DNA of 64,000 bases, taken from the NCBI RefSeq assembly GCF_016735515.1, contig NZ_JAERQZ010000002.1, positions 62,001-126,000 of the forward strand, given 5' to 3'. The translations under genes and the position numbers were made by a program. A model generated the notes under the pieces. It saw nothing but the letters and a program-made list of their open reading frames with translations. It had not been told where the DNA came from and searched no databases. Positions within the stretch are counted from its first letter, which is position 1, and every line of letters begins with the position of its first letter. This DNA is from Piscinibacter sp. HJYY11. GTDB taxonomy: Bacteria; Pseudomonadota; Gammaproteobacteria; Burkholderiales; Burkholderiaceae_C. This document shows, one piece after another, positions 45,707 through 54,216 of the stretch.

Positions 45707-46863
45707 CAGAGATCCTCCAGGCGTTGCGGCGGGTAGCTGTCCCAGCTGAGGCAGCCCGGGCATTGCCAGAAATAGTGCTGGGCTTCGAAGCCGCAGGCGG
45801 CGCAGCGGTAGCGCTGCAATGGTTTGGCGGCACGGCCGATGGCCGTGCGCAGGCTTTGCGCTTCGTTTGCTTCGAGGGCGAAGCCTTCGGTGGTCATCTG
45901 GCGCAGCAGTTCCTGCGCGGCCGAGAGCGTGGGCTGCTCCTGCAGGTGGGTGAACACGCGGCTGCGTTGGGCGGCGGGGGCCGGGTCGAGCGTGGCAATG
46001 GCGGCCAGCAGGTCCATCGTGGGCGCGCGGCGATAGAGGCCCTGTAGGCGCTCGAGCGCGGTGGCTTGCTCGCCGCAGGCCAGCGCGCTCGCAGCGTAGT
46101 CGCGCGCGACGAGGTTGAAGGCGGTCGTGTGGGCGGTCAGCAGTTCGCCCCACAAGGTCATCGCCTCCGCGTGGTCGCCACGGGCATGGGCGCGCTGCCC
46201 GGCGAGCACGATGGGGCGGGCCGATTGCGGCGCGGCGTCACGCGCCTGGCGCAAGGCCTCGTCGGCTTCGGCGCTCTGCTTGCGCGCGTCGGCTTCCTGC
46301 GCGAGTTCACACCAGTAGTGCGCGATGCGCGAGGAGAACGACGCGGTGCCGCTGCGTTCAAGCTTCTGGGCCACCTCGACCGCGGCACGCCAGTCGCGCG
46401 AGCGCTCGTGCAGCGTCAGCAGGGCCAGCTGGGCTTCGGTGGCGAACGCGGTGCCTTCGAGCGCCTTGTAGGCCTCTTCGGCGCGGTCGAAGAGGCCGGC
46501 CTTCATGAAGTCTTGCGCGAGCGCGTGTTGCGCGCGGTCGCGCTCGGCCTTGGGCAGGTCGGCACGGCTCACCAGGTGCTGGTGAACGCGCACGGCGCGC
46601 TCGTATTCGCCTCGGCGTCGGAACAGGTTGCCGAGGGCGAAGTGGAGGTCGGAGGTGTCGGGGTCGTGCTGGACGGCTTCGATGAAGGCGTCGATCGCCT
46701 TGTCCTGCTGTTCGTTGAGCAGCAGGTTCAGGCCCTTGAAGTAGGCCTTGGGCGAATCGTGCTGCTCTCGCTTCCATTGCCGCAGGTCGAGGCGTGAACC
46801 GAGCCAGCCCAGCGCAAACGCGATCGGCAGGCCCAGCAGCAGCCACTGAAGGTCAAAGTTCAT
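45706..46863 (-). CDS. lapB: Lipopolysaccharide assembly protein LapB (YciM)
   Basis: 385 residues: one N-terminal TM anchor (LLLGLPIAFALGWLGSRL), TPR repeats from about 40 to 330, and a C-terminal rubredoxin-like metal site CAACGFEAQHYFWQCPGC. With FtsH it adjusts LpxC turnover and couples LPS synthesis to export. ATG 46863 lies within the end of lapA (11-bp overlap), and lapB passes directly into the heptose genes. Confidence 0.95.
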   Translation of the reverse strand: MNFDLQWLLLGLPIAFALGWLGSRLDLRQWKREQHDSPKAYFKGLNLLLNEQQDKAIDAFIEAVQHDPDTSDLHFALGNLFRRRGEYERAVRVHQHLVSRADLPKAERDRAQHALAQDFMKAGLFDRAEEAYKALEGTAFATEAQLALLTLHERSRDWRAAVEVAQKLERSGTASFSSRIAHYWCELAQEADARKQSAEADEALRQARDAAPQSARPIVLAGQRAHARGDHAEAMTLWGELLTAHTTAFNLVARDYAASALACGEQATALERLQGLYRRAPTMDLLAAIATLDPAPAAQRSRVFTHLQEQPTLSAAQELLRQMTTEGFALEANEAQSLRTAIGRAAKPLQRYRCAACGFEAQHYFWQCPGCLSWDSYPPQRLEDL

Positions 46864-47170
46864 GCTGGAGCAGGCGTGCGTCGGACGGGAGGTTGGGGTC
46901 GGTACTGCGCGAGTCGATGCTTGTCCCCGGCATGCCGTCGTTCGGCTGCTGCTGGCGTGCAGCCTGCTTGGCGCGCCACCAGCTCGGCACCATCGCCAGC
47001 ACGCCGAACACGCAGCCGAGCGTGAAGGCCGCAAGCACGACGAACACCATCGGCGTTCGCCACTCGTGGCCGAAGAACCATTTGAGGCTGGCCTCGTGCT
47101 GGTTGTTCAGCGCGAAAGCCAACAGGACGAAGAAGAGGGCGGCTCGAACGAGCCAGATGAAGATGCGCAT
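46853..47170 (-). CDS. lapA: LapA family inner-membrane protein
   Basis: 105 residues with two TM segments (about 3-22 and 42-62) and the DUF1049 pattern LLAFALNNQHEASLKWFFG...MVFVVLAAFTLGCVFGVLAMVPSWW. Partner of LapB in LPS assembly. ATG 47170 preferred over a GTG one codon upstream. Overlaps lapB. Confidence 0.93.
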   Translation of the reverse strand: MRIFIWLVRAALFFVLLAFALNNQHEASLKWFFGHEWRTPMVFVVLAAFTLGCVFGVLAMVPSWWRAKQAARQQQPNDGMPGTSIDSRSTDPNLPSDARLLQHEL

Positions 47171-47225
47171 CACGACTCCGGGCCTCAGATTCTAGGCCGG
47201 CGAATGTCGTATGGCGGGGGTGAGG

Positions 47226-47579
47226 TCAGGAGGAAGTCGACTCGGCAGAAGAGGCCGCAGCGGCTGCTTGTGCAGCGGCCGCGGCTTCCAGTGCGTCGCC
47301 ACGGGCGTCAACGGCTTCGCGAAGCGCCTTGCCCGGTTTGAAATGCGGCACCAGCTTCTCGGGGATCACCACCTGCTCGCCGGAGCGCGGGTTGCGGCCC
47401 ACGCGCGGCGGCCGGCGGTTGATCGAGAAGCTGCCGAACCCGCGGATCTCGATGCGGTGCCCGCGCGCGAGCGCGTCGGACATCGCATCCAGGATGGTCT
47501 TGACGGCGAACTCCGTGTCACGGTGGGTCAGTTGGCCGAATTGCTCGGCCAGCTTTGCAACGAGATCGGAGCGCGTCAT
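47226..47579 (-). CDS. ihfB: Integration host factor subunit beta
   Basis: 117 residues of the HU/IHF family: [49 protein letters not shown] and the intercalating arm, then [19 protein letters not shown]. The tail is extended by an Ala/Ser-rich stretch ([23 protein letters not shown]) beyond the normal C-terminus. DNA-bending nucleoid protein. Conserved position after rpsA. Confidence 0.96.
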   Translation of the reverse strand: MTRSDLVAKLAEQFGQLTHRDTEFAVKTILDAMSDALARGHRIEIRGFGSFSINRRPPRVGRNPRSGEQVVIPEKLVPHFKPGKALREAVDARGDALEAAAAAQAAAAASSAESTSS

Positions 47580-47634
47580 AGAAGCCTGTCAGGTCCTTGA
47601 AGTACGGCGTTGGTGGTTCAGCTCAGGGAACGGC

Positions 47635-49353
47635 TCAGCCGTTGTCCTTGTTGTCGAGCTTCGCGCGGAGCAGGGCGCCGAGGCTGGTGGTGCCTGCGGT
47701 TTCACGCTCGTTGCTGGCCGACAGGCGCTGCATGGCTTCCTGCTGGTCGGCGCTGTCCTTGGCCTTGATCGACAACTGGATCGAACGCGTCTTGCGGTCG
47801 ACGTTAATGATCAGGGCGGAGACTTCGTCGCCTTCCTTCAGCACGTTGCGCGCGTCTTCCACGCGGTCGCGGCTGATTTCAGAGGCACGCAGATAGCCGG
47901 TCACGTCGTCGTTCAGCTGGATCTCGGCGCCACGCGCGTCGACCGTCTTGACCTTGCCGGTCACGATCTGGCCACGGTCGTTGACCGAGGTGTAGCTGGT
48001 GAACGGGTCGCTGTCGAGCTGCTTGATGCCGAGCGAGATGCGCTCGCGCTCCACATCGACGGCCAGCACGATGGCTTCGACTTCCTGGCCCTTCTTGTAG
48101 TTGCGGACCGCGGCTTCGCCCGGCTCGTTCCACGAGAGGTCGGACAGGTGCACCAGGCCATCGATGCCTTGTGCCAGGCCGATGAACACGCCGAAGTCGG
48201 TGATCGACTTGACCGGGCCCTTGACCTTGTCGCCGCGCTGCACGGTGCCCGAGAACTCTTCCCACGGGTTGGCCTTGCACTGCTTCATGCCCAGGCTGAT
48301 GCGGCGCTTGTCTTCGTCGATCTCGAGGACCATGACTTCGACTTCGTCGCCCAGCGAGACGATCTTGCTGGGGGCCACGTTCTTGTTGGTCCAGTCCATC
48401 TCGGAGACGTGCACCAGGCCTTCGATGCCCGGCTCGATCTCGACGAACGCGCCGTAGTCGGCGATGTTGGTGACCTTGCCGAACAGGCGGGTGCCTTGCG
48501 GGTAGCGGCGCGACACGCCGTGCCATGGGTCGTCGCCCAGCTGCTTGATGCCCAGCGAAACGCGGTTCTTCTCGGCGTCGAACTTGAGGACCTTGGCTTG
48601 CAGTTCCTGGCCGACCTGAACGACTTCGCTCGGGTGGCGGACACGGCGCCAGGCCATGTCGGTGATATGCAGCAGGCCGTCGATGCCGCCGAGGTCGACG
48701 AACGCACCGTATTCGGTGATGTTCTTGACCACGCCGGTGACGATGGCGCCTTCGGACAGCGTGCCGAGCAGCTTGGCGCGCTCTTCACCCATCGAGGCTT
48801 CGACCACGGCACGGCGCGACAGCACGACGTTGTTGCGCTTGCGGTCGAGCTTGATGACCTTGAATTCCATGGTCTTGCCCTCGAAGGGCGACATGTCTTT
48901 CACAGGACGCGTGTCGAGCAGCGAGCCGGGCAGGAAGGCGCGGATGCCGTTCACCAGGACGGTCAGGCCACCCTTGACCTTGCCGTTGACGGTGCCGGTC
49001 ACGAATTCGCCGGACTCCAGGGCCTTTTCCAGGGACAGCCACGAGGCGAGGCGCTTGGCCTTGTCGCGCGAGAGGATGGTGTCGCCGTAGCCGTTTTCGA
49101 CGGCATCGATCGCGACGGAGACGAAATCGCCCGGCTGAACTTCGAGTTCGCCCTGGTCGTTCTTGAATTCATCGATGGGCACGTAGGCTTCGGACTTGAG
49201 GCCTGCGTTGACCACCACGAAGTTGTGCTCGACGCGCACGACTTCAGCCGTGATGACTTCGCCTGCACGCATCTCCGATTTGTTCAGAGATTCTTCGAAC
49301 AGGGCGGCAAAGGATTCCATCCCGGCAGGGGCGGCGGTTTGTGCTTGAGGCAT
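47635..49353 (-). CDS. rpsA: 30S ribosomal protein S1
   Basis: 572 residues with six S1 RNA-binding repeats; the last four carry the GxxxxGxVxxIxDxGAFVxL type pattern (for example [41 protein letters not shown]). Binds mRNA leaders on the 30S. Start [25 protein letters not shown] 49353 has an AGAAAG-type RBS, while the later in-frame ATG has none. The 145-bp gap to aroA/cmk and a promoter-like element inside cmk indicate independent transcription. Confidence 0.97.
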   Translation of the reverse strand: MPQAQTAAPAGMESFAALFEESLNKSEMRAGEVITAEVVRVEHNFVVVNAGLKSEAYVPIDEFKNDQGELEVQPGDFVSVAIDAVENGYGDTILSRDKAKRLASWLSLEKALESGEFVTGTVNGKVKGGLTVLVNGIRAFLPGSLLDTRPVKDMSPFEGKTMEFKVIKLDRKRNNVVLSRRAVVEASMGEERAKLLGTLSEGAIVTGVVKNITEYGAFVDLGGIDGLLHITDMAWRRVRHPSEVVQVGQELQAKVLKFDAEKNRVSLGIKQLGDDPWHGVSRRYPQGTRLFGKVTNIADYGAFVEIEPGIEGLVHVSEMDWTNKNVAPSKIVSLGDEVEVMVLEIDEDKRRISLGMKQCKANPWEEFSGTVQRGDKVKGPVKSITDFGVFIGLAQGIDGLVHLSDLSWNEPGEAAVRNYKKGQEVEAIVLAVDVERERISLGIKQLDSDPFTSYTSVNDRGQIVTGKVKTVDARGAEIQLNDDVTGYLRASEISRDRVEDARNVLKEGDEVSALIINVDRKTRSIQLSIKAKDSADQQEAMQRLSASNERETAGTTSLGALLRAKLDNKDNG

Positions 49354-49498
49354 GGGGACTTTCTGTGTGGCAGGTGCCACGGGTTAGGTTGAACACCCGC
49401 CGCTTCGGAGCGCCTTGAACTTGTGGGGCAAGAAAGGCGCAGAGGTGAAACGGCGGACCGGTTTGCCCGGACGGGCCTTGAGAACAAGTCTCTTTCGA

Positions 49499-51499
49499 TC
49501 AGGCCTGGCCGAACGGGTTGCGTTGCTGCCACCACTCCAGGACCTTGGCGACACACTGGTCGACCGAGAGCTCGGAGTTGTCGAGCACCATCGCATCTTC
49601 GGCTGGCTTGAGAGGTGAGGCGGTGCGGGATTTGTCCCGTGCGTCCCGTGCCTCGAGGTCGGCGCGAAGGGTGGCAATACTAGTCGAAATTCCCTTGGAA
49701 ATCAATTGCTTATGGCGTCTTTCAGCCCGCACCGCGGCGCTGGCGACGACGAAGACCTTGAGCTGGGCGCCGGGGAAGATGACGGTGCCCATGTCGCGCC
49801 CGTCGGCCACCAGGCCGGGCAGCCGGCGGTGGGAGAGTTGCAGCTGCAGCAGGGCGGCGCGCACGGCCGGCCAGACCGAGACCTTGGAGGCCATGGCGCC
49901 CACGTCCTCGCGGCGCAGCTCGTCGCTGACCTCGGTGCCGCCGAGCCAGATCTGCTGGTGGGCGAACTTGAGCTTCAGGCCGGCAGCCACGGCGGCGAGC
50001 CCGGCTTCGTCGGTTTCGGACACGCCGGCCTGCATCGCCGCCAGGGCGGTGGCACGGTAGAGCGCCCCGGAGTCGAGGAAGTGGTAGCCCAGGGCCTGGG
50101 CGACGGCGCTGGCCAGCGTGCCCTTGCCGGAGGCAGTCGGGCCGTCGACGGTGATCACTGGGATCGACGACGTGTCGGTGCGGGCGACGGCGAAAAGCGT
50201 CTCGAAGTAGTCAGGGAAGGTCTTGCCGACGCAGCGCGGGTCGAGGATGCGCACCGGCTGGCGGGCGGGGTTGTAGGCGGCCAGCGAGAAGCACATGGCG
50301 ACACGGTGGTCGTCGTAGGTGTGGATCGACGCGGGCGTGAACGTCGTCGGGGGTGTGACCTCGATGAAATCGGCGCCCTCGGTGACGGTCGCGCCCAGCT
50401 TGCGCAGCTCGGTGGCCATCGCGGCGATGCGGTCGGTCTCCTTCACGCGCCAGCTGGCGATGTTGTCCAGGCGCGTGCTGCCGTCGGCGTAGAGCGCCAT
50501 CACTGCAAGCGTCATCGCCGCATCGGGGATGTGGTTGCAGTCGAGCGTGATCGCCTTCAGCGGCCAGGCGCCCCGGCGCACTTCCAGCCAGCCGGGGCCG
50601 CTCGTGATCTCGGCGCCCATGAGACGGGCGGCGTCGATGAAGCGGATGTCGCCCTGGATCGAGTCACTGCCCACGCCTTCGATGCGCACCGGCCAGCTTT
50701 CGAAGCCGGCAATGGCGCCGAGGGCGATGAAATACGACGCCGACGAGGCATCGGCCTCGACGTGGATGCTGCCGGGCGAGCGGTATTCACTGCCTTGCGG
50801 GATCGTGAAGCGTTGCCAGCCGTCACGCTGCACCTCGATGCCGAAACGCTGCAGCAGGTTGAGCGTGATCTCGACGTAGGGCTTGGAGATCAGCTCGCCC
50901 ACCACCTCGATCGTGATCGGGTTGGCCTGCGACACCAGCGGCAGCGCGAGCAGCAGCGCGGTGAGGAACTGGCTCGACACATCGCCGCGCACCCGGATCG
51001 GGTCGGTGGTGCGCAGCGCGCCGCCCTTCAGGCGCAGCGGCGGGTAGCCGTCCTGCCCGAGGTAGTCGATCGTGCAGCCCAGTTGGCGCAATGCGTCGAT
51101 CAAATCGCCGATCGGCCGCTCGTGCATGCGCGGCACACCCTTGAGGTCGAATTCGCCACCGCCTTGCGCGCTGAGCACCGACAGCGCCGCGGTCAAGGGT
51201 CGCATCGCCGTGCCGGCGTTGCCGAGAAAGAGCTGAGCCTGCTTCACCGACAGTGCCCCGCCGAGGCCGGTGATGCGCACGGTGGTGCCGTCGGTCTGCA
51301 CATCGCAGCCGAGCTGGCGCAGGGCGGTCAGCATGACCTGCGTGTCGTCGGAATCGAGCAGGTCGTAGACGGTGGTGGTGCCACGGCTCAGGCCGGCCAG
51401 CAGCAGCACGCGGTTGGAGATGCTCTTGGAGCCGGGCAGCCGCACCGTGCCGTGGGCCGATTGCAGCGGGGGGATGTCAAGGAACGGCGTGGTGTACAT
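49499..51499 (-). CDS. Bifunctional 3-phosphoshikimate 1-carboxyvinyltransferase / cytidylate kinase
   Basis: One 666-residue frame. Residues 1-438 are EPSP synthase (AroA): [10 protein letters not shown] (21-30), [14 protein letters not shown] (91-104; a glyphosate-sensitive class I pattern with Gly, Thr and Pro in place), [14 protein letters not shown] and [19 protein letters not shown] short linker (TDTSSIP) leads to residues 447-666, a complete CMP kinase: P-loop GPTASGKGT (453-461), [14 protein letters not shown] and [15 protein letters not shown]. The two genes are adjacent in relatives; here the frame is continuous with no stop at the junction. Combines chorismate synthesis with pyrimidine nucleotide recycling. 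Confidence 0.95.
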   Translation of the reverse strand: MYTTPFLDIPPLQSAHGTVRLPGSKSISNRVLLLAGLSRGTTTVYDLLDSDDTQVMLTALRQLGCDVQTDGTTVRITGLGGALSVKQAQLFLGNAGTAMRPLTAALSVLSAQGGGEFDLKGVPRMHERPIGDLIDALRQLGCTIDYLGQDGYPPLRLKGGALRTTDPIRVRGDVSSQFLTALLLALPLVSQANPITIEVVGELISKPYVEITLNLLQRFGIEVQRDGWQRFTIPQGSEYRSPGSIHVEADASSASYFIALGAIAGFESWPVRIEGVGSDSIQGDIRFIDAARLMGAEITSGPGWLEVRRGAWPLKAITLDCNHIPDAAMTLAVMALYADGSTRLDNIASWRVKETDRIAAMATELRKLGATVTEGADFIEVTPPTTFTPASIHTYDDHRVAMCFSLAAYNPARQPVRILDPRCVGKTFPDYFETLFAVARTDTSSIPVITVDGPTASGKGTLASAVAQALGYHFLDSGALYRATALAAMQAGVSETDEAGLAAVAAGLKLKFAHQQIWLGGTEVSDELRREDVGAMASKVSVWPAVRAALLQLQLSHRRLPGLVADGRDMGTVIFPGAQLKVFVVASAAVRAERRHKQLISKGISTSIATLRADLEARDARDKSRTASPLKPAEDAMVLDNSELSVDQCVAKVLEWWQQRNPFGQA
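49677..49705 (-). promoter_or_regulatory. Intragenic sigma70-like promoter for rpsA inside the cmk domain
   Basis: On the minus strand TTGATT (49705-49700), a 17-nt spacer and TAGTAT (49682-49677), in an unusually AT-rich island within the cmk part. It points to rpsA and predicts a leader of about 315 nt. E. coli also has rpsA promoters within cmk. Confidence 0.5.
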
Positions 51500-51538
51500 G
51501 GGGACAACGGTGCGCCGCGCCCGGAGCGCAGCCTTGTG

Positions 51539-52423
51539 TCAGCGAGACGACCCGGACTTGCCGGCGCCCATCTGCCAGTTGGCGCGGGCATCCGAGGCGC
51601 TGCGGATCAGGTCTTCGAGCGCTTCGACGTTGCTGGTCTTGATGACGTGCTCGAGCGCATCCAGCGTGTGGCGGAAGCGCATCGACTGCTTGAGGATCTC
51701 TTCGCGGTTCGACATCAGGATGTCGCGCCACACTTCGGGGTCGCTCGCAGCGATGCGGGTGAAATCGCGAAAGCCCGGGCCGGCGAGCGAGAGGAAATCG
51801 CGCCCCGCCGGCTGCTTGGCCACCGAGTTGAAAAAGGCGAAAGCCAGCATGTGCGGCAGGTGGCTCACGGCGGCAAAGGCGGCGTCGTGGTTCTCCGGCG
51901 TCATGCGCAAGACCTGTGCGCCGATGGCCGACCACACGTCGGTCGCTTTCTGCACGAGATCGGTGTTGGTCTGCGGCAGCGGCGTGATGATGACTTGGCG
52001 GCCGGCATAGAGCGAGGCATCGGCATGCGCCACCCCCGACACTTCCTTGCCGGCGATCGGGTGTGCGGGCACGAAGGAGCCGACACGCTCCTTCAGCACT
52101 CGCCGCGCCGCATCAACCACGTCGCGCTTGGTCGAGCCCACGTCCATGAACAGCACCCCCGGCTCGACCAGGTGGCGGATGGCCTTGAACGTGGCTTCGC
52201 TGGCCGACACGGGCACGGCCATGATCACGATGTCGGAGCCCGAGACGGCGAGCAGCGCCGACTCGGCGGTGTCGTCGATCACGCCCATCTTCTTGGCGCG
52301 TTCGGTGGTCGAGGGTGACTTGCTGTAGCCGATGACGCGCTTGACCAGGCCGGCCCGCTTGAGGGCCAGTGCGAAGGAGCCGCCCATCAGGCCGCATCCA
52401 ATCACGCCAAGCTGGTTGAACAT
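51539..52423 (-). CDS. tyrA: Prephenate dehydrogenase
   Basis: 294 residues, tyrosine branch of aromatic synthesis. NAD-binding GVIGCGLMGGSFA at the N-terminus, VGSTKRDVVDAARRVL, and the active-site HPIAGKEVSGVAHAD (catalytic His). No fused chorismate mutase or ACT domain. ATG 52423 follows the pheA stop by 14 bp; aroA/cmk begins 40 bp downstream. Confidence 0.96.
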   Translation of the reverse strand: MFNQLGVIGCGLMGGSFALALKRAGLVKRVIGYSKSPSTTERAKKMGVIDDTAESALLAVSGSDIVIMAVPVSASEATFKAIRHLVEPGVLFMDVGSTKRDVVDAARRVLKERVGSFVPAHPIAGKEVSGVAHADASLYAGRQVIITPLPQTNTDLVQKATDVWSAIGAQVLRMTPENHDAAFAAVSHLPHMLAFAFFNSVAKQPAGRDFLSLAGPGFRDFTRIAASDPEVWRDILMSNREEILKQSMRFRHTLDALEHVIKTSNVEALEDLIRSASDARANWQMGAGKSGSSR

Positions 52424-52437
52424 CTTTGAATCAGCTT

Positions 52438-53544
52438 TCAGTGCACGTCGATCGGGTAGGTGCCGAGCAACTTGAAGAACGCGCAGGCTTCCCGCAACTC
52501 GCGCAGCGCGGTGGCCACGTGCGGCTGGTCGGGGTGACCCTGCAGGTCGATGTAGAAGTAGTACTCCCACTGGCCCGAGCGGGCCGGGCGGGACTCGAAG
52601 CGGGTCATCGACACGCCATGCTGCTTGAGCGGAACCAGCATGTCATGCACCGCGCCCGGCCGGTTGGTGACCGAGACCACGAGGCTCGTGCAGTCGTGGC
52701 CCGAGGCACGCGGCTGCGGGTGACGGCCCGGGTGGGTGACGACGGCAAAGCGGGTGCGGTTGTTGGCTTCGTCCTGGATGGCGGGCGCGATCAGATGCAG
52801 GCCGAATTCGCTGCCGGCGCGGGCACTGGCGATCGCGGCAAGCTTGGAGTCGGCCGCAGCCAGGCGCGCGCCCTCGGCGTTGCTTGCCACCGGGCGACGC
52901 TCGACGTTCGGCAGGTGCGTGCCCAGCCAGCCATGGCACTGCGCCAGGGCCTGTGGGTGGGCCACGACGGCGTCGATGTCGGCGAGCGAGTTGTCCTTGC
53001 GCAGCAGGTTGTGCTGCACGAAGAGGCTCGTCTCGCCAATGATGAAGAGCGGGGTGGTGAGGAAGAGGTCGAGCGAGCGGGTGACCACGCCTTCGGTCGA
53101 GTTCTCGACCGGCACCACGCCGAAGTCAGCCGCGCCCGAGGTCGTGACGTGGAAGACCTCGTCGAAGCTCGCACAGGGGATCTTCACGATCGACGAGCCG
53201 AAGAACCCCAGCGCCGCTTCTTCGCTGAAGGTGCCGGCAGGCCCGAGGTAGGCGACGCGGGTGGGCGTCTCGAGCGCGCGGCAGGCCGACATGATCTCGC
53301 GCCAGATCGGCGCCACGCTCTCAGCCAGCAGCGGGCCGGGGTTGAGCGCTTTCATGCCATCGATGACCTGTGCCTCGCGCTCGGGGCGGAAGGCCACGGA
53401 GCCTTCCTTCTTTTTCACCTCGCCGACTTCCTGCGCCAAGCGGGCGCGGCGGTTCAGAAGTGACAGCAACTCACGGTCGACCTCGTCGATCTGCGTCCGA
53501 AGGGCCAGCAGATCGGGATGGAGGGCAGGGGATTGGTCAGCCAT
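52438..53544 (-). CDS. pheA: Bifunctional chorismate mutase / prephenate dehydratase (P-protein)
   Basis: 368 residues. Chorismate mutase helix bundle at about 10-95 (LALRTQIDEVDRELLSLLNRRARLAQEVGEVKK). Prephenate dehydratase at about 97-280: YLGPAGTFSEEAALGFFG, GVVPVENSTEGVV and the TRFAVV motif just before the ACT domain. ACT regulatory domain at the C-terminus (TSLVVSVTNRPGAVHDMLVPL, ESRPARSGQWEYYFYIDLQGH), the Phe-binding ESRP site. ATG 53544 preferred over an upstream in-frame start. Confidence 0.97.
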   Translation of the reverse strand: MADQSPALHPDLLALRTQIDEVDRELLSLLNRRARLAQEVGEVKKKEGSVAFRPEREAQVIDGMKALNPGPLLAESVAPIWREIMSACRALETPTRVAYLGPAGTFSEEAALGFFGSSIVKIPCASFDEVFHVTTSGAADFGVVPVENSTEGVVTRSLDLFLTTPLFIIGETSLFVQHNLLRKDNSLADIDAVVAHPQALAQCHGWLGTHLPNVERRPVASNAEGARLAAADSKLAAIASARAGSEFGLHLIAPAIQDEANNRTRFAVVTHPGRHPQPRASGHDCTSLVVSVTNRPGAVHDMLVPLKQHGVSMTRFESRPARSGQWEYYFYIDLQGHPDQPHVATALRELREACAFFKLLGTYPIDVH

Positions 53545-53616
53545 GGGTGACGGAAATTGTCGCACGCAGCCTGGGGCCATCGGCAAGTGACGGCCGATGG
53601 ACTGGACGGGTTCGCG

Positions 53617-54216
53617 TCACTTCTTGGCAGGCTTGGGCGCTGCTGCGCCCGCTGGAGCGCTGGCCGGCGCCTGCACGCCCAGTGCTGCGCGAACGTCGCG
53701 CTCCAGCGCGTCGATCTTGGGCTGCACAGCCGTGGCCAGGTCCTTTCGCACGGCGGCGACGTAGAGGTTGAGCAACTCCGGTTGCGTCTGCTGGAATTTC
53801 TTGAAGGCCGGGGCTTCCAGCGAGGTCACCAGCTGGCGCAACTCTTCTTCGGTGAACTTCTCTTCCAGGAACGGGCCGATGCTCGCCTGACCGATCTTGC
53901 CGGCGCGTTCTCGAACCAGGGGCATGGTGCCTTCCTCGTATTTCTGCAGGCTCTCCTGGATCTTCTTGACGATGGGCGGGTGCTTGGCCGGCGGGACCTG
54001 CGTCTGCAAAGCGTCATCGGCCATGGCCGCGATCTGCTGGGCCGGGCGGGCCACGACGTCGCGCGTGATGCCGTCCAGCTGGTTCTGCTGCAGGGTCAGC
54101 AGCCGCTGGACCAATTCCTTCTTGGCCGCACTGGCCGGCACACCGGGGATGGCGGTGTTCTGGGCATGGGCGACGGTTGCTGCGGCCACCAGGGCCAGGC
54201 CGATCAGACGCTTCAT
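53617..54216 (-). CDS. DUF2059 periplasmic protein
   Basis: 199 residues: signal peptide [19 protein letters not shown], then a helical DUF2059 domain ending at about 170 ([32 protein letters not shown]), and a tail rich in Ala/Pro/Lys. Function unknown. The ATG overlaps the gyrA stop by 4 bp, a common arrangement in this lineage, where serC normally follows but is absent here. Confidence 0.92.
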   Translation of the reverse strand: MKRLIGLALVAAATVAHAQNTAIPGVPASAAKKELVQRLLTLQQNQLDGITRDVVARPAQQIAAMADDALQTQVPPAKHPPIVKKIQESLQKYEEGTMPLVRERAGKIGQASIGPFLEEKFTEEELRQLVTSLEAPAFKKFQQTQPELLNLYVAAVRKDLATAVQPKIDALERDVRAALGVQAPASAPAGAAAPKPAKK

